NCBI GenBank assembly: GCA_030407085.1
Contig: CM059584.1
Coordinates: forward strand, 2,599,501 to 2,663,500
Origin: Trichopria drosophilae
Lineage: Eukaryota; Arthropoda; Insecta; Hymenoptera; Diapriidae
DNA length: 64,000 nucleotides
Direction: 5' to 3'
In this document: positions 34,741-43,915 of the stretch, one piece after another
How the letters are laid out: every line of letters starts with the position of its first letter
Position numbering within the stretch: position 1 is the stretch's first letter
Notes under the pieces: generated by a model
Seen by the model: the letters and a program-made list of their open reading frames with translations, nothing else
Told to the model about the DNA's origin: nothing
Database searches by the model: none
Program-made: the position numbers and the translations under genes

Positions 34741-36420
34741 ATACTGATGGGGTTTTTTATAGTCGAATTTTTTAATCTTAGGTTTTTGAATGTCGGATTT
34801 TTTAAAGATGGGGTTTTTAACGTCGAGCTTTTGTGGTCTCTGGTTTTTTAATGTCAGGATTTTAATTATCAACTTTTTGAATGCTTAGTTTTTGAATTTA
34901 CGAGTTTCTTAATATGGTTTTTGGCATCAGGTTTTTGAATATCGGCTTTTCAAATTACCGATGGTCAGGTGTTTTAATGTCGTGATTTTAATAATTATCT
35001 GCGTTTTGAATGTCTGGTTTTTGCTGTATTGAGATTTTGATGTGTCGGAATTGTGAGGTATTAGGTTTTTGAATATTGGATTTTCTAAATGTAAGGTTTT
35101 TTTAATAACGGGTTTGTTTGACATCGGTTTTTTTGAGGTCTCAGGGGATTTTAATATTCCACTTGCGAATACTCGTGCTTTTTGCTTGGATTTTTTAATT
35201 TAGGGTTTTTATATTGTCGAGTGTTTTTATGTCGTGATTCTAATTATGGGCTTTTTCAATGTTATTTTTTTTGCTATGTCTGGCTGGATTTTCAGGTGTA
35301 AGGTTTTTGATAGTCAGATTTTTGAATGTCGGACTTTTGCTATGTTGGGTTTTTTGAAACTTTTTTTTAACCCTCGGGTTTTAGAATTGTCAGATTTTTT
35401 ACTGACGGTGTTTTTTATTGTCGGGTTTTCTAATGTTGGATTTTTGAATATCGGATTTTTTAATATCGGGATTTCTAATGGCGAGTTTTTGAGGTCTCAA
35501 ATTTTTTAATGTTGGGATTTTAATTATCGATTTTTTGAATCTCTGGTTTTTGAATTGGCGAAATTCTTAATGTTAGGTTTTTGGGGCATCGGGTTTTTGA
35601 ATATCGGCCTTTTCAAATGTAGGTTTTTGATTTTCGGGTTTACAGATTGTCGGGTGTTTGAGTGTCGCGATTTTTATTTTCAGCTTTATGAATGTCGGAT
35701 TTTTATTATGGTTTTTGAATGTTGGACTTTTTAATTGTAATTTTTTTTAATTACGTGCTTGTTATACATCAGTTTTTTAGGGTATTGGGTTTTTTAATGT
35801 TGCATTTTCGATTTTTCGGGTTTTTAGATCGTCGGGTATTTTTATGCCTGTGGTTGTAATTATCGGCTTTTTCAATGTTGTGTTTTTGATATGGCTGGGT
35901 TTTGAGGGATAGGGTTTTTGAAAGTAGCATTATCAAATTCTCGTCGTTTTTTGGTTGTTGTACTTTTTACTGCCGGATTTTTTAATTGTCGGGTTTTAAG
36001 ATTGTTGCATTTGTTATATGTCGGATTCTTGAGGTCTTATGTTTTTGAATGTTGGAATTCTTGAGGGTTTCTTGTTTAGGTAATTATCGGTTTCTTCAAT
36101 GTTGTACTTTTGTTATGTTTTATTTTTTATTGTCAGATGTTTGCATTTCGGGTTTTGAGATTGTCACGTGTGTTATGGTTTATGAGGTCTCGCGTTTTCG
36201 AATGTTGCATTTTCGAGTTCTCGGGGTTTTTTTATCGTTGGATTTTTGACTGTGGGGCGTTTTTATGTCGCGAATATAATTATCGGCTTTTTTAATGTTG
36301 TATTTTTGCTATGTCATGATTTTGAGGTATCTCGTTTTTTATTGTCAGAATTTTTAATGTCGCATTTTTGTGGTATTGTTTTTTTTTAATTTCAGAATAT
36401 TAATTGGCGGGTGTTTGAGA
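34741..36420 (+). repeat. 1.7-kb GT-rich degenerate minisatellite (TTTTTGAATGTCGG motif)
   Basis: Some 1,700 bases consist of variants of GGTTTTTGAATGTCGGAT spaced at roughly 15-25 bases, with repeated spellings such as ATGTCGGATTTTT, ATATCGG.TTTTT, TTGTCGGGTTTT and GAGGTCTC. The plus strand is strongly enriched in G and T along the whole length, so the units are all in one orientation. Larger units may exist: GGTCTC..GTTTTT and ATTTTAATTATC recur at about 34835-34870, 35490-35530 and 36035-36090. Open frames across it are composition artefacts. The motif is the one that forms the foldback elements at 9.3, 20.7 and 38.4 kb. Confidence 0.75.
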
Positions 36421-38343
36421 TGTTCCCTATACGGTTATATAAGATTATTTATTTTCACTTATTCCCTTTACAAAAAAAAACGATATTTTGTGTATTGTAC
36501 TGTTTTGGTATTCATTAATTAGCATTACTAAATTATTGTTCCTTATCCATCATAAATTTATTAACTAAAGATATGAAGCTGCTAAAAATCGAACAGTCTG
36601 TGAAATAAATTTAAAACTAATCTTTAAGTAAGAAACACGCTATTTACCAAAATAACGCAAAGACTCAATATTTAAATAATCAATCTTTAGAATTGATATC
36701 TCGCTCCTGAAATCTTTGAAAAAAGTGAGTCAATGTTGACCCCCTGACATGAGTACATTGAAAGTTTGAAAAGTTTCGTTTATTGTCATGTATGCAAACT
36801 TTGCGAATTCTTCAGAATTGTTTATAAAAAGATCCTCAACTTTTATTATTCATTTGTAGACGATAATAACTTATATAGATCTAAAATGAAAAGTTAATCA
36901 TAATACATACATTTTTAAAGATATGCCCGTATATTTCAGTAATACAGAATAATTAGTCCTGAACATAGTGGCCATTGAAAGTGAGGAAAACAAAATTCGT
37001 CATTCGACAATGACCCAAATTTTATAGGTAGTATAGAGTGAAACGTTTCTATAAAAACTAGGTATTTTTTGTTGATTCCCCAAAATAAATAGTAAAGAAA
37101 TCTAGACAAGTTCTTGCTGAACAATTTTCAACAAAAAATTGTTCATAATTAAATTAAAGATAATTGGAAAATTTTATTAGTATTTTTCCTAACTTCCATT
37201 TGATGAAATGTGTTATATTGTCCAGTTATAATTTAGAAGATATAATACACGTAAATATTTATATTTCCTATGAGTACAATAATAACAAATTTGATTTGAT
37301 TAAATGTGATTCAATTATTAGCAAATAAAAATTATAATTTATGATTTGTTCTACAACAATTATAATCTCTAAATCAATCGAAATTATATCAACAAAAACC
37401 AGCAATTTTTCTAACATTGTTTAATACACCTGTTTTTTAATTTCACATAAATATTCAGCAATAATTTTCATTTCAATTTCTCAGTTAGTCACGTAGATAA
37501 AAATACGATCAATTAAACGGTTTTATTCGATTCTCGCTTTCCTGTATTACGTATCAGTCAATTATCAAATTGTCGAGTGACTAATAAAGCGCAATATTCA
37601 AGTTCTTTGTAAGTGATACCTTTTGCTGTTTTATAAGCATGTCGCACAAATTTGTAAACAACCAGCAGAAAGAAATAACAAACGCTTAAACGACTGTCCA
37701 GTCATTCCGGAAAACCATATTACGGTTTCGATTTCTTCATATCAAAGGCTTATTTGGCCAGGACATTTAAAAAGCGATACTTTGGGAAAATTCTGATTGG
37801 TCATTTATGTTTGTAATTCTTGGAGGAATTGTTATATTCTGTTATCAATGCACTCATTTGCATATATGAAGTTGAATGTTAGATACCTTATTCATTTTTT
37901 GGCAACCTTAAAGTGAGTAAATTGTATATTATCCTTGCAGTATTTTATCCTTGATGTTTCGAATAACATTTTATTATCATTTATTATATGACTACTTCGT
38001 CTGTCGTTTCATTATTCTTTGCAATATGCATAATAGAAAAGTAGCGAACGGATTTCATCTTTTGACGTCCATAGTGGTGAATTTTCATGGGGATTTCAAC
38101 GGCTATTTGGAGTATCTTCAATGTATTTAGGAAATGTTAAAAACACTTAGGTGAGTTTAGCACTTCCTGCTCAATAGCTGTAGTGACGGACAGGGGGGGG
38201 GGCAGAGTTCAAAAATGTTCTTTGATTCAATTCATCTCATAGAATATCAGTTTCAATAATAGGTGATGTCTAAGGAAAGGAATGGAATGGTGGGGGTTAA
38301 AGAGTGGGGATGTAAAGAGGTTTGAAGAGTGAGACTGTCATTT
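36421..38343. other. AT-rich intergenic DNA, no gene seen
   Basis: No open frame with family features. A G9 run lies near 38193-38201. Confidence 0.5.
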
Positions 38344-38535
38344 TGGGAGCACCTCAAAAATCCGAAACATTGATAAATCGACATTTAAAAAGCCGACACT
38401 CAAAAAAACGATGACTGTCAAAAAGCCAATGAATCATAAAGTTGTAATGTTCATGAAAACGACAAAGTCAGCTTTTTAAATGTCGATTTTTTAATCTTTC
38501 GGATTTTTGAAAGTCGGTTTTTTGATATGTACCCG
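38344..38535. mobile_element. Foldback element of the GTCGG-TTTTT family (copy 3)
   Basis: The left half has CAAAAATCCGAAACATT, AAATCGACATTTAAAAAGCC and GACTGTCAAAAAGCCAA; the right half the inverse, with AGTCAGCTTTTTAAATGTCG and GAAAGTCGGTTTTTTGATAT. It is the most diverged of the three copies. Confidence 0.55.
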
Positions 38536-39346
38536 TCATTTTGGAAAATCAAGATATTTTTTCGCAACGAAGATACATCGCCAGTTTGTTCAGTTGTTAA
38601 ACTTGTACGTAGTCATATTTTTTTCTGCAATGTATTTTTTAGCTCGTCACTCAGTGAATTACTAGTAGCTAGAAAATTGTAAACTGATGGTAAATTTATA
38701 TACCATAATTAATGGGCTTTTGCACTTATCTCATAAAATTTTAAAAATTTCGGGAAATTCTTTGGATAAAAGTTGTAGATCTAATCAAAAGAAAGATTTT
38801 ATGTCGTATTTTTCGCCTCAAATTATTATTTCTCGAAAAAAAATTGAAAAAACTACAAAACACCAAGAAAAAAGACCAATATGCACATTAAAATTTATAG
38901 TATACTGCATCCTTAAGTTCGCAAAACAATCCATGAAACTAATCAATGACTGTTTGTACTAACCTGACCTCCACCCAGTAGATAACAGTTTGGTACCTAC
39001 AATTACCCAATACATAAACATATCCCCAAAGAAGAAAACAGATAAAAAGCACTTTTTTCAGAATCGATACACTTTTAATACGAATACTTATAAGTACACC
39101 TTCCACTTTAGCTTTTAATACCTGATGAGCACCACGTGGAGATAGCCGATTGGATTTCGCACACCATGTTGCCCTAAGAAGAGGCGATTGTGTGTGTTCG
39201 TTTGCGTAACTATGGTTGTTTTTTTTTATGGTTTTCACCATGGCAATCAAATTTGCTCCAATTTTCACTATCAGTTTTGCAATCAGCGCACCAAAATACG
39301 TAAGTATACCAAACTACATTAAGACAGGTTGAGAGACGTTTTGGGA
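38536..39346. other. Intergenic DNA with a possible small first exon
   Basis: No gene can be confirmed. At 39240-39299 on the plus strand, ATG in a good context (TTTCACCATGG) opens MAIKFAPIFTISFAISAPKY and meets a consensus donor GTAAGTAT. This could be a signal-peptide exon, but no partner exon is convincing. Confidence 0.3.
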
Positions 39347-40312
39347 ACCCAGCAAACCAAGAATGATTGAGAAGCATTTAGGAACATTCGTTTCACTGAG
39401 CGTGAAATCTATTTCTGGCTTCTTGTGAATCCTTCTTTAAACTTAATCGTTTTGAATACTTCAATTAGGACTAAATCTTTAATTTTGAATGCTTCTTAAT
39501 ATTATTAATATTCTTAATATTCTTAATGCTTCTAGCAGTATTTGTGGAAGTAGCTTTCAAACCTTGTCTATGCTTCGTCATCGAATTATTTGCGAATGCT
39601 TCGTAATTCTTTTGGAAGCATATATGCTAATATTTTCAATGCTCCTGGATACTTCTTTTTGAATACTGTGATCGAGTCGTGTGATGCGAGTGCGTTTATT
39701 GTCCTTCCTGAAGTATGAACATATTTTAATTTTTTTACTACCAAAAATTCGCTTCTCTCTGGCCGTTTTCGAGATATTTGAGAATTTTGAAAATTTTCAG
39801 TTTTGCAAATTTTCAAAATTCGTTAGTATGTATGCATTAATCGACTCAATATCATCGCCCCTTTTGATAGCCTCCAAAATTTTGGCAGATATTGCTTATC
39901 TGGCCGTTTTTAAGATAATTAAGAATTTTTTTAAATTGTAACGTGTAACAGAAATATCATATTACGTTATAGATAGTGATCGACAGTGGTAGACCAATGG
40001 TCGGTGTTGCGCGCGATCATTGTTTCTAGTCAAGCATTCTTGGTGGGGAACAGTACTTGGATGATGACCGCTTGAGAACAGCTTTTTTAAGATAATTAAA
40101 TCAACTAAAAAAAAAGTTTTAAAAATATTTGAATTAAATAATAATAAAATGAAAAAGGAAAAGAAAAAAAATTTTTGTATATAAAGAGGAAAAAATTTAA
40201 AAACAAAAAATTAAAATTTGCTATGCTTCTCAATTCTTACTGAAAGATACAGAAATAGGATTCAGAAGTATTGAAAGTTTCAATGCTTCTCAATCATTCT
40301 TGGTTTGCCGGG
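39347..40312. mobile_element. DNA element with 30-bp terminal inverted repeats (CCCRGCAAACCAAGAATG)
   Basis: The left end CCCAGCAAACCAAGAATGAT continues TGAGAAGCAT. The right end is the inverse: ATGCTTCTCAATCATTCTTG then GTTTGCCGGG. Only one mismatch separates these 30-base ends. The 966-bp interior has repeats based on TTCTTAATATT and GAATGCTTC, plus two copies of TCTGGCCGTTTT followed by GATATTTGAGAATTT-like sequence. It encodes no transposase, so it is a non-autonomous element. Neighbouring bases (GGGAA / AAGTA) give no clear target-site duplication. Confidence 0.8.
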
Positions 40313-41259
40313 AAGTACACTCCTCGAATCTTATATTAAACGTATATTTTTTTTTGTTTTCAATGAAAACATTTTCAAGATGAGACCCGTTTTTCAAATT
40401 TTTTTCTTTTCTTAATATCTTCTTGTGTTTGTATTTAAAATAGCATACCATTTCAAATCTATGATTCATCAACCCAGCAAAATTCTCTTCATTTGACTCA
40501 TATATATTTTATGTGTGTTCTTTTAATCCTTCAGTAATGTTATTTGATGTATTACATTGTATTGTTCGTATTTGCATACACTGATTTATAAGTTACTTTG
40601 GATAATAATTTTCTAATCATATATTTTTGAAAATTTCTAAACTTTTATCTTTGAATTCTGCAGATGAAAGTTTTGTTGCACGATCTACCAACCGTAAATC
40701 ATTCCTATTTTATAAGAAATTGGATGTACAGAATCATAGTGAAGCTATCCTAATTTCGGATATCGAAAGTGTCTTATTTCTTTATTTATTTACGATTGGT
40801 ATGTGAATTTAAGTTCCGTTTATCAAAATTATTAAATTCTAAAAGGATGTTTAAAATGGTTGGTTTAAACGTTCATTTATTTAAAATATTTTCTATATTA
40901 CGAATTGGAGGCGATGACTTGTGAGAACCGAAGAAAACGGCGAGCCCATCGGCATCCTATACATTTGTTTATAAACAATACTTGGAATTTAAAGTACATA
41001 GAGTCTAGACATATCTATCACGACCATAATAAAGCTTGTTGATCTAACTTGTTATCCATTTATTTTCAGTGCTTGTTTTTTTTTATTTGTATATTGAAAG
41101 TCGCATTCCCCTACACGGAACGAAATTCTTAGAAAATAAACAGTGGGTAAATTTCGTAGTATTCGTTTGATGATACGCGCACTCTTTCCAATAGACTCAG
41201 CGAAAAATACGGTGGGTATTTTCTATATAAGATATATCTTATAAAGGAGCAAGGATCTC
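40313..41259. other. Spacer between the DNA element and the LINE
   Basis: No gene confirmed. An exon-like frame at 40664-40798 (acceptor TTCTGCAG, donor G|GTATGTG) reads ESFVARSTNRKSFLFYKKLD and onwards but matches nothing I know. At 41114 TACACGGAACGAAA resembles a MITE end. Confidence 0.35.
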
Positions 41260-41400
41260 AAGTAAACAAACAATGCAACGTTGATGCGGAGAAACAATGT
41301 GCCACTTGATGAAGAGTCATATAAAACATTAATACGTAATGTAAATAGTAGTGGTCCTATTATCGAGCCCTGAGTCGAGTTTAACTTTTTGAGATCCGTT
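41260..41400 (-). pseudogene. LINE reverse transcriptase, motif B/C remnant
   Basis: After a frameshift the strand reads GSIIGPLLFTLRINVLY, the counterpart of the usual PQGSILGPLLFxxYINDL, then SSSSGTLFLRINVALFV, where RINV stands in place of the catalytic YADD/FADD box. Sequence after this is not recognisable. Confidence 0.6.
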
Positions 41401-41407
41401 GGTTAGG

Positions 41408-41860
41408 TTAGGTAGCTGCACAACAGATCCAGCACAGTGCCCCGAATTCCATATAAATTAAATTTTTTAACAGTATATTATGATTCAAGGTGTTAAAACC
41501 TTTAGCAAGATCAATAACGAAGTTTGCTAAAGCTGGCTTACTATTATCTAGAGTTGTGTACAATTCCTTTACCAGTGTTGCAATTGCGTGGTCGGTCGAA
41601 ATCTCCTCCCTAAATCCAAATTGTTGCTTATTCAAAATATTTTGATTATTCTTCTGCAGAGAGAGATTGATATTGGCATATAATTTAAAGACTCGCTTTT
41701 ATCACCTATTTTATAAACAGGCACTACATACGCCTCTTTAAAAGAGGCAAGACAGAGGCCAGTTTCAAATGCTAGGTTTAATATGTACAATTGGAGTGTC
41801 AGGGCAGATTTTCCGTCTGAACCAGACGATTTTATTTTTATTTAGCTTTATTATTACATT
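41408..41860 (-). pseudogene. LINE reverse transcriptase, N-terminal half
   Basis: Reading across two frameshifts gives SSGSDGKSALTLQLYILNLA, ETGLCLASFKEAYVVPVYKI and GDKSESLNYMPISI (RT motif 1 region, usual form YRPISI). Then comes ILNKQQFGFREEISTDHAIA, TLVKELYTTLDNSKPALANF and VIDLAKGFNTLNHNILLKNL. The last carries the RT motif A pattern (usual DLxKAFDxxNH), here D-L-A-K-G-F-N-T-L-N-H, with the catalytic second Asp position changed to N. Confidence 0.85.
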
Positions 41861-41873
41861 ACAGATTTCAGAG

Positions 41874-42356
41874 CTATTCACAAGTGTTCCGATACTGCAT
41901 TATTATGTTTAAAGCTGAAGTTGTGATTTTGGAAGCTAATATTAGTCCAATGTTCACAAAGTTGTGATTTAAAATATTAGCTATGGTTTGCTTATAAGTC
42001 GTACATTCGCCATTAGCAGTTTTTATTGAGGTGATTGAATTTGATCCTTGTGTATCTTCAGTAATTATTTCTTTAATAGTTCTCCGTAATTTACTAGGTT
42101 GGTTAAATGATTTGGTTACTTTTCCTCTATAAAAATCATCCTTTGCTTTTTGAATTGCCGACGTTACTTTGTTTCTAAATATTTTGTATTTTTCAATGAG
42201 GGCTCCTTTCCCTGGATTCCTCTTCATCATTTGATATATTTTATCCCTTGAATCTAGAAGCGCGATGATATTTGGCGTAACCCAGGTCTTAATGTTGGTA
42301 ATAGGTTTGGTGGTTATTCTTTTGACGGTAGTGGCACTTTTTGTGAAAAATGACAT
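41874..42356 (-). pseudogene. LINE ORF2 linker between endonuclease and RT
   Basis: An open frame of about 160 residues reads ...TWVTPNIIALLDSRDKIYQM, then KRNPGKGALIEKYKIFRNKV and a long KxxxxxxxF-rich helix region, ending ...NILNHNFVNIG. 'PW(V)TPxI...RDKxY...' followed by 'YKxxRNKV...AKxxFY' is the standard connector between endonuclease and RT in jockey/CR1-like LINEs. Confidence 0.8.
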
Positions 42357-42463
42357 TTTATTTAAGAATTCTTGTGCGACATATTTTGTATCTATGTGAG
42401 GTACAGAATTCCAGTTATCTAGCGATAGGTTGGACCGTAACTTGTCGTAGTTAATCCTTTGTA

Positions 42464-43213
42464 CTACTTTGACGTGTTTGCTAGATATCGCATTTTCGTT
42501 GTACGACCATTGCAGAAAAATAGGAAATGGTCAGTAATATTTGTTTCCAGTACCGCTGCTTGTATTTTATTACAATGTCTAGTTTTCACAAAGGCATGGT
42601 TTATGTAGGTTCTAATATATCCCTTGCACTCTGGTATAGGAATTAATGGCGGATCGGAATCCAAGTTGACTATATAATTATTTAAGTAATCTTCAGTGTC
42701 GTTATGTACACTTATAATATGTTAATATTGATGTCACCAGTTAATATCACACTGTTTCCTTTTTCTTTCAGTAAGTTGAATAGGTTTTGGCTAAATGTTT
42801 CAATGTGAATATCATGCAATCTATATAGGGTTACAATGGATGATGGTTCAACGTTGTCGAGTTGTAGATTTAAGTTGAAGGCCATTGTGTTCTTTTTTAC
42901 ATAAACAACAGTTCCACCATTTTGATTGTAGTCTACGTGGTTGTATAATGCTGTGTAGCCTTACAATACTATAGGTGTCAACATTATATATTTTCCAGGT
43001 CTCAGTACAGAAAATTATGTCAAAGGCATTTTTTGAAGCTTTAATAAATGCGCTTAATTCGTTATAGTTATGATTCAAACTGCGAATATTAAAGGGGATT
43101 ATATTTATATTATGTTTGGTTAATGCTCTTTTAAAAAGTTCTTCTCTTGAATCTCTTGTACATCTATGAATTGTAATATTACCGCTATAGAAAGTCCTAG
43201 TAAAATAAGCCAT
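42464..43213 (-). pseudogene. LINE ORF2 AP-endonuclease domain, frameshifted
   Basis: From an ATG at 43213 the frame reads ...INIIPFNIRSLNHNYNELSA, then FDIIFCTETW. N and E of the first two endonuclease motifs are thus present. After a frameshift near 42930 it continues NQNGGTVVYVKKN (RGGGV counterpart altered to NGGTV) and VILTGDINI (GDFN motif). A second frameshift leads to YIRTYINHAFVKT, where the usual IDH is INH, and then TDHFLFF. The domain nicks target DNA in live elements; the altered residues and frameshifts show this one is inactive. Confidence 0.8.
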
Positions 43214-43404
43214 AATTGAAATATAAATAGAATTTGTTTGCCCGGTTACGTAATATTTAACAGTTGGGATTGGGTTTAAAAGGATAATCCGTTTTAGAGA
43301 TAATATACTTTACTCTTGCCATGTATTGTTTCACAAGTTTGCCTATCTTGCGCAGTATGATTTGTGCTTCTATTTATCTTAAAACGAGTGTTTAGGTTTA
43401 AACA

Positions 43405-43677
43405 CTATATGCATTTGTATACTTCAATGTTCATTTTGTTCGGGCACTGTTTCGTATCGTGTTCGCCGGCACAGAAACAGCATGCTGGTTTATAGGTGCA
43501 CTTATTCAGTCTATGTCCGTATCTACAACATTGCTGACATCTTGATATGTTGAAGTCGTTATATACTGCATACTTTGTCCACTCTATACTTAGCTTACTT
43601 ACTGTGGTCAGTATTGCCTTATAGGCATCAGCATTAACTTCCACAAACGCGGTGTAAGTATTTCTAGTCCATTGCAA
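43405..43677 (-). pseudogene. LINE ORF1 (Gag-like) C-terminal part with zinc knuckles
   Basis: The frame includes RNTYTAFVEVNADAYKAILT, then IEWTKYAVYND and two cysteine-histidine knuckles: C-Q-Q-C-C-R-Y-G-H-x4-C and C-C-F-C-A-G-E-H-D-T-K-Q-C. The 'W-x-K-Y-x-V-Y' lead-in followed by CCHC knuckles and GEHDTKQC is typical of the nucleic-acid-binding part of jockey/CR1-like ORF1. The N-terminal portion of ORF1 is absent. Confidence 0.8.
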
Positions 43678-43723
43678 AAAGTTTTTTTGTTGTTAAGATC
43701 GAAATTTTGTCTATTATTTATTT

Positions 43724-43915
43724 TATTATCGGGTTTCTGGATCGTGTGCTTTGGAGAGCTCATAGGACACTTTTGGGATTAATGTTGATCAAAAAATTTG
43801 TTTTATTTGAATTTTCTATTAATTCCATTGCTTGGAGAACGGTATAAGCTTCTCTAGAAAATATTGAAAAACTGTTGGGTAGATTGCAGTTTTCCTCCTC
43901 TTGTCCTCCGCAATT
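43724..43915 (-). pseudogene. LINE RNase H fragment (second element)
   Basis: The minus frame reads NLPNSFSIFSREAYTVLQAM, then ELIENSNKTNFLI, PKSVL, a stop, and ALQSTRSRNPII. The pattern 'LP...SIFxxEAYxxLxAxELI' then 'SxLSALQSxxSxNPLI' is the RNase H domain found near the C-terminus of jockey/I-type LINE ORF2. It lies immediately 5' (minus sense) of the ORF1 above. RNase H normally follows RT, so this piece must come from another LINE copy, placed head-to-tail. Confidence 0.6.

Larger units (their letters stand above)
41260..43720 (-). mobile_element. Decayed jockey/CR1-like LINE, minus orientation
   Basis: Minus-strand blocks appear in the order expected for one LINE: ORF1 zinc knuckles (43677-43405), ORF2 endonuclease (43213-42464), the linker before RT (42356-41874) and reverse transcriptase (about 41860-41260). 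Reading frames are broken at several points, and the catalytic YADD is unrecognisable, so the copy is dead. The 5' part of ORF1 and everything 3' of the RT are missing. It is more decayed and more AT-rich than the LINE at 5.5 kb and has a different ORF1 type (zinc knuckles, not PHD finger). Confidence 0.85.

Noticed and set aside
34741..36420. CRISPR-like or other direct-repeat array with spacers
   Set aside because: Units are short, degenerate and contiguous without unique spacers, and the genome is eukaryotic; a minisatellite.
38939..39268. A 109-codon minus-strand frame
   Set aside because: No domain, signal or family features; it overlaps a plus-strand exon candidate that has better sequence signals.
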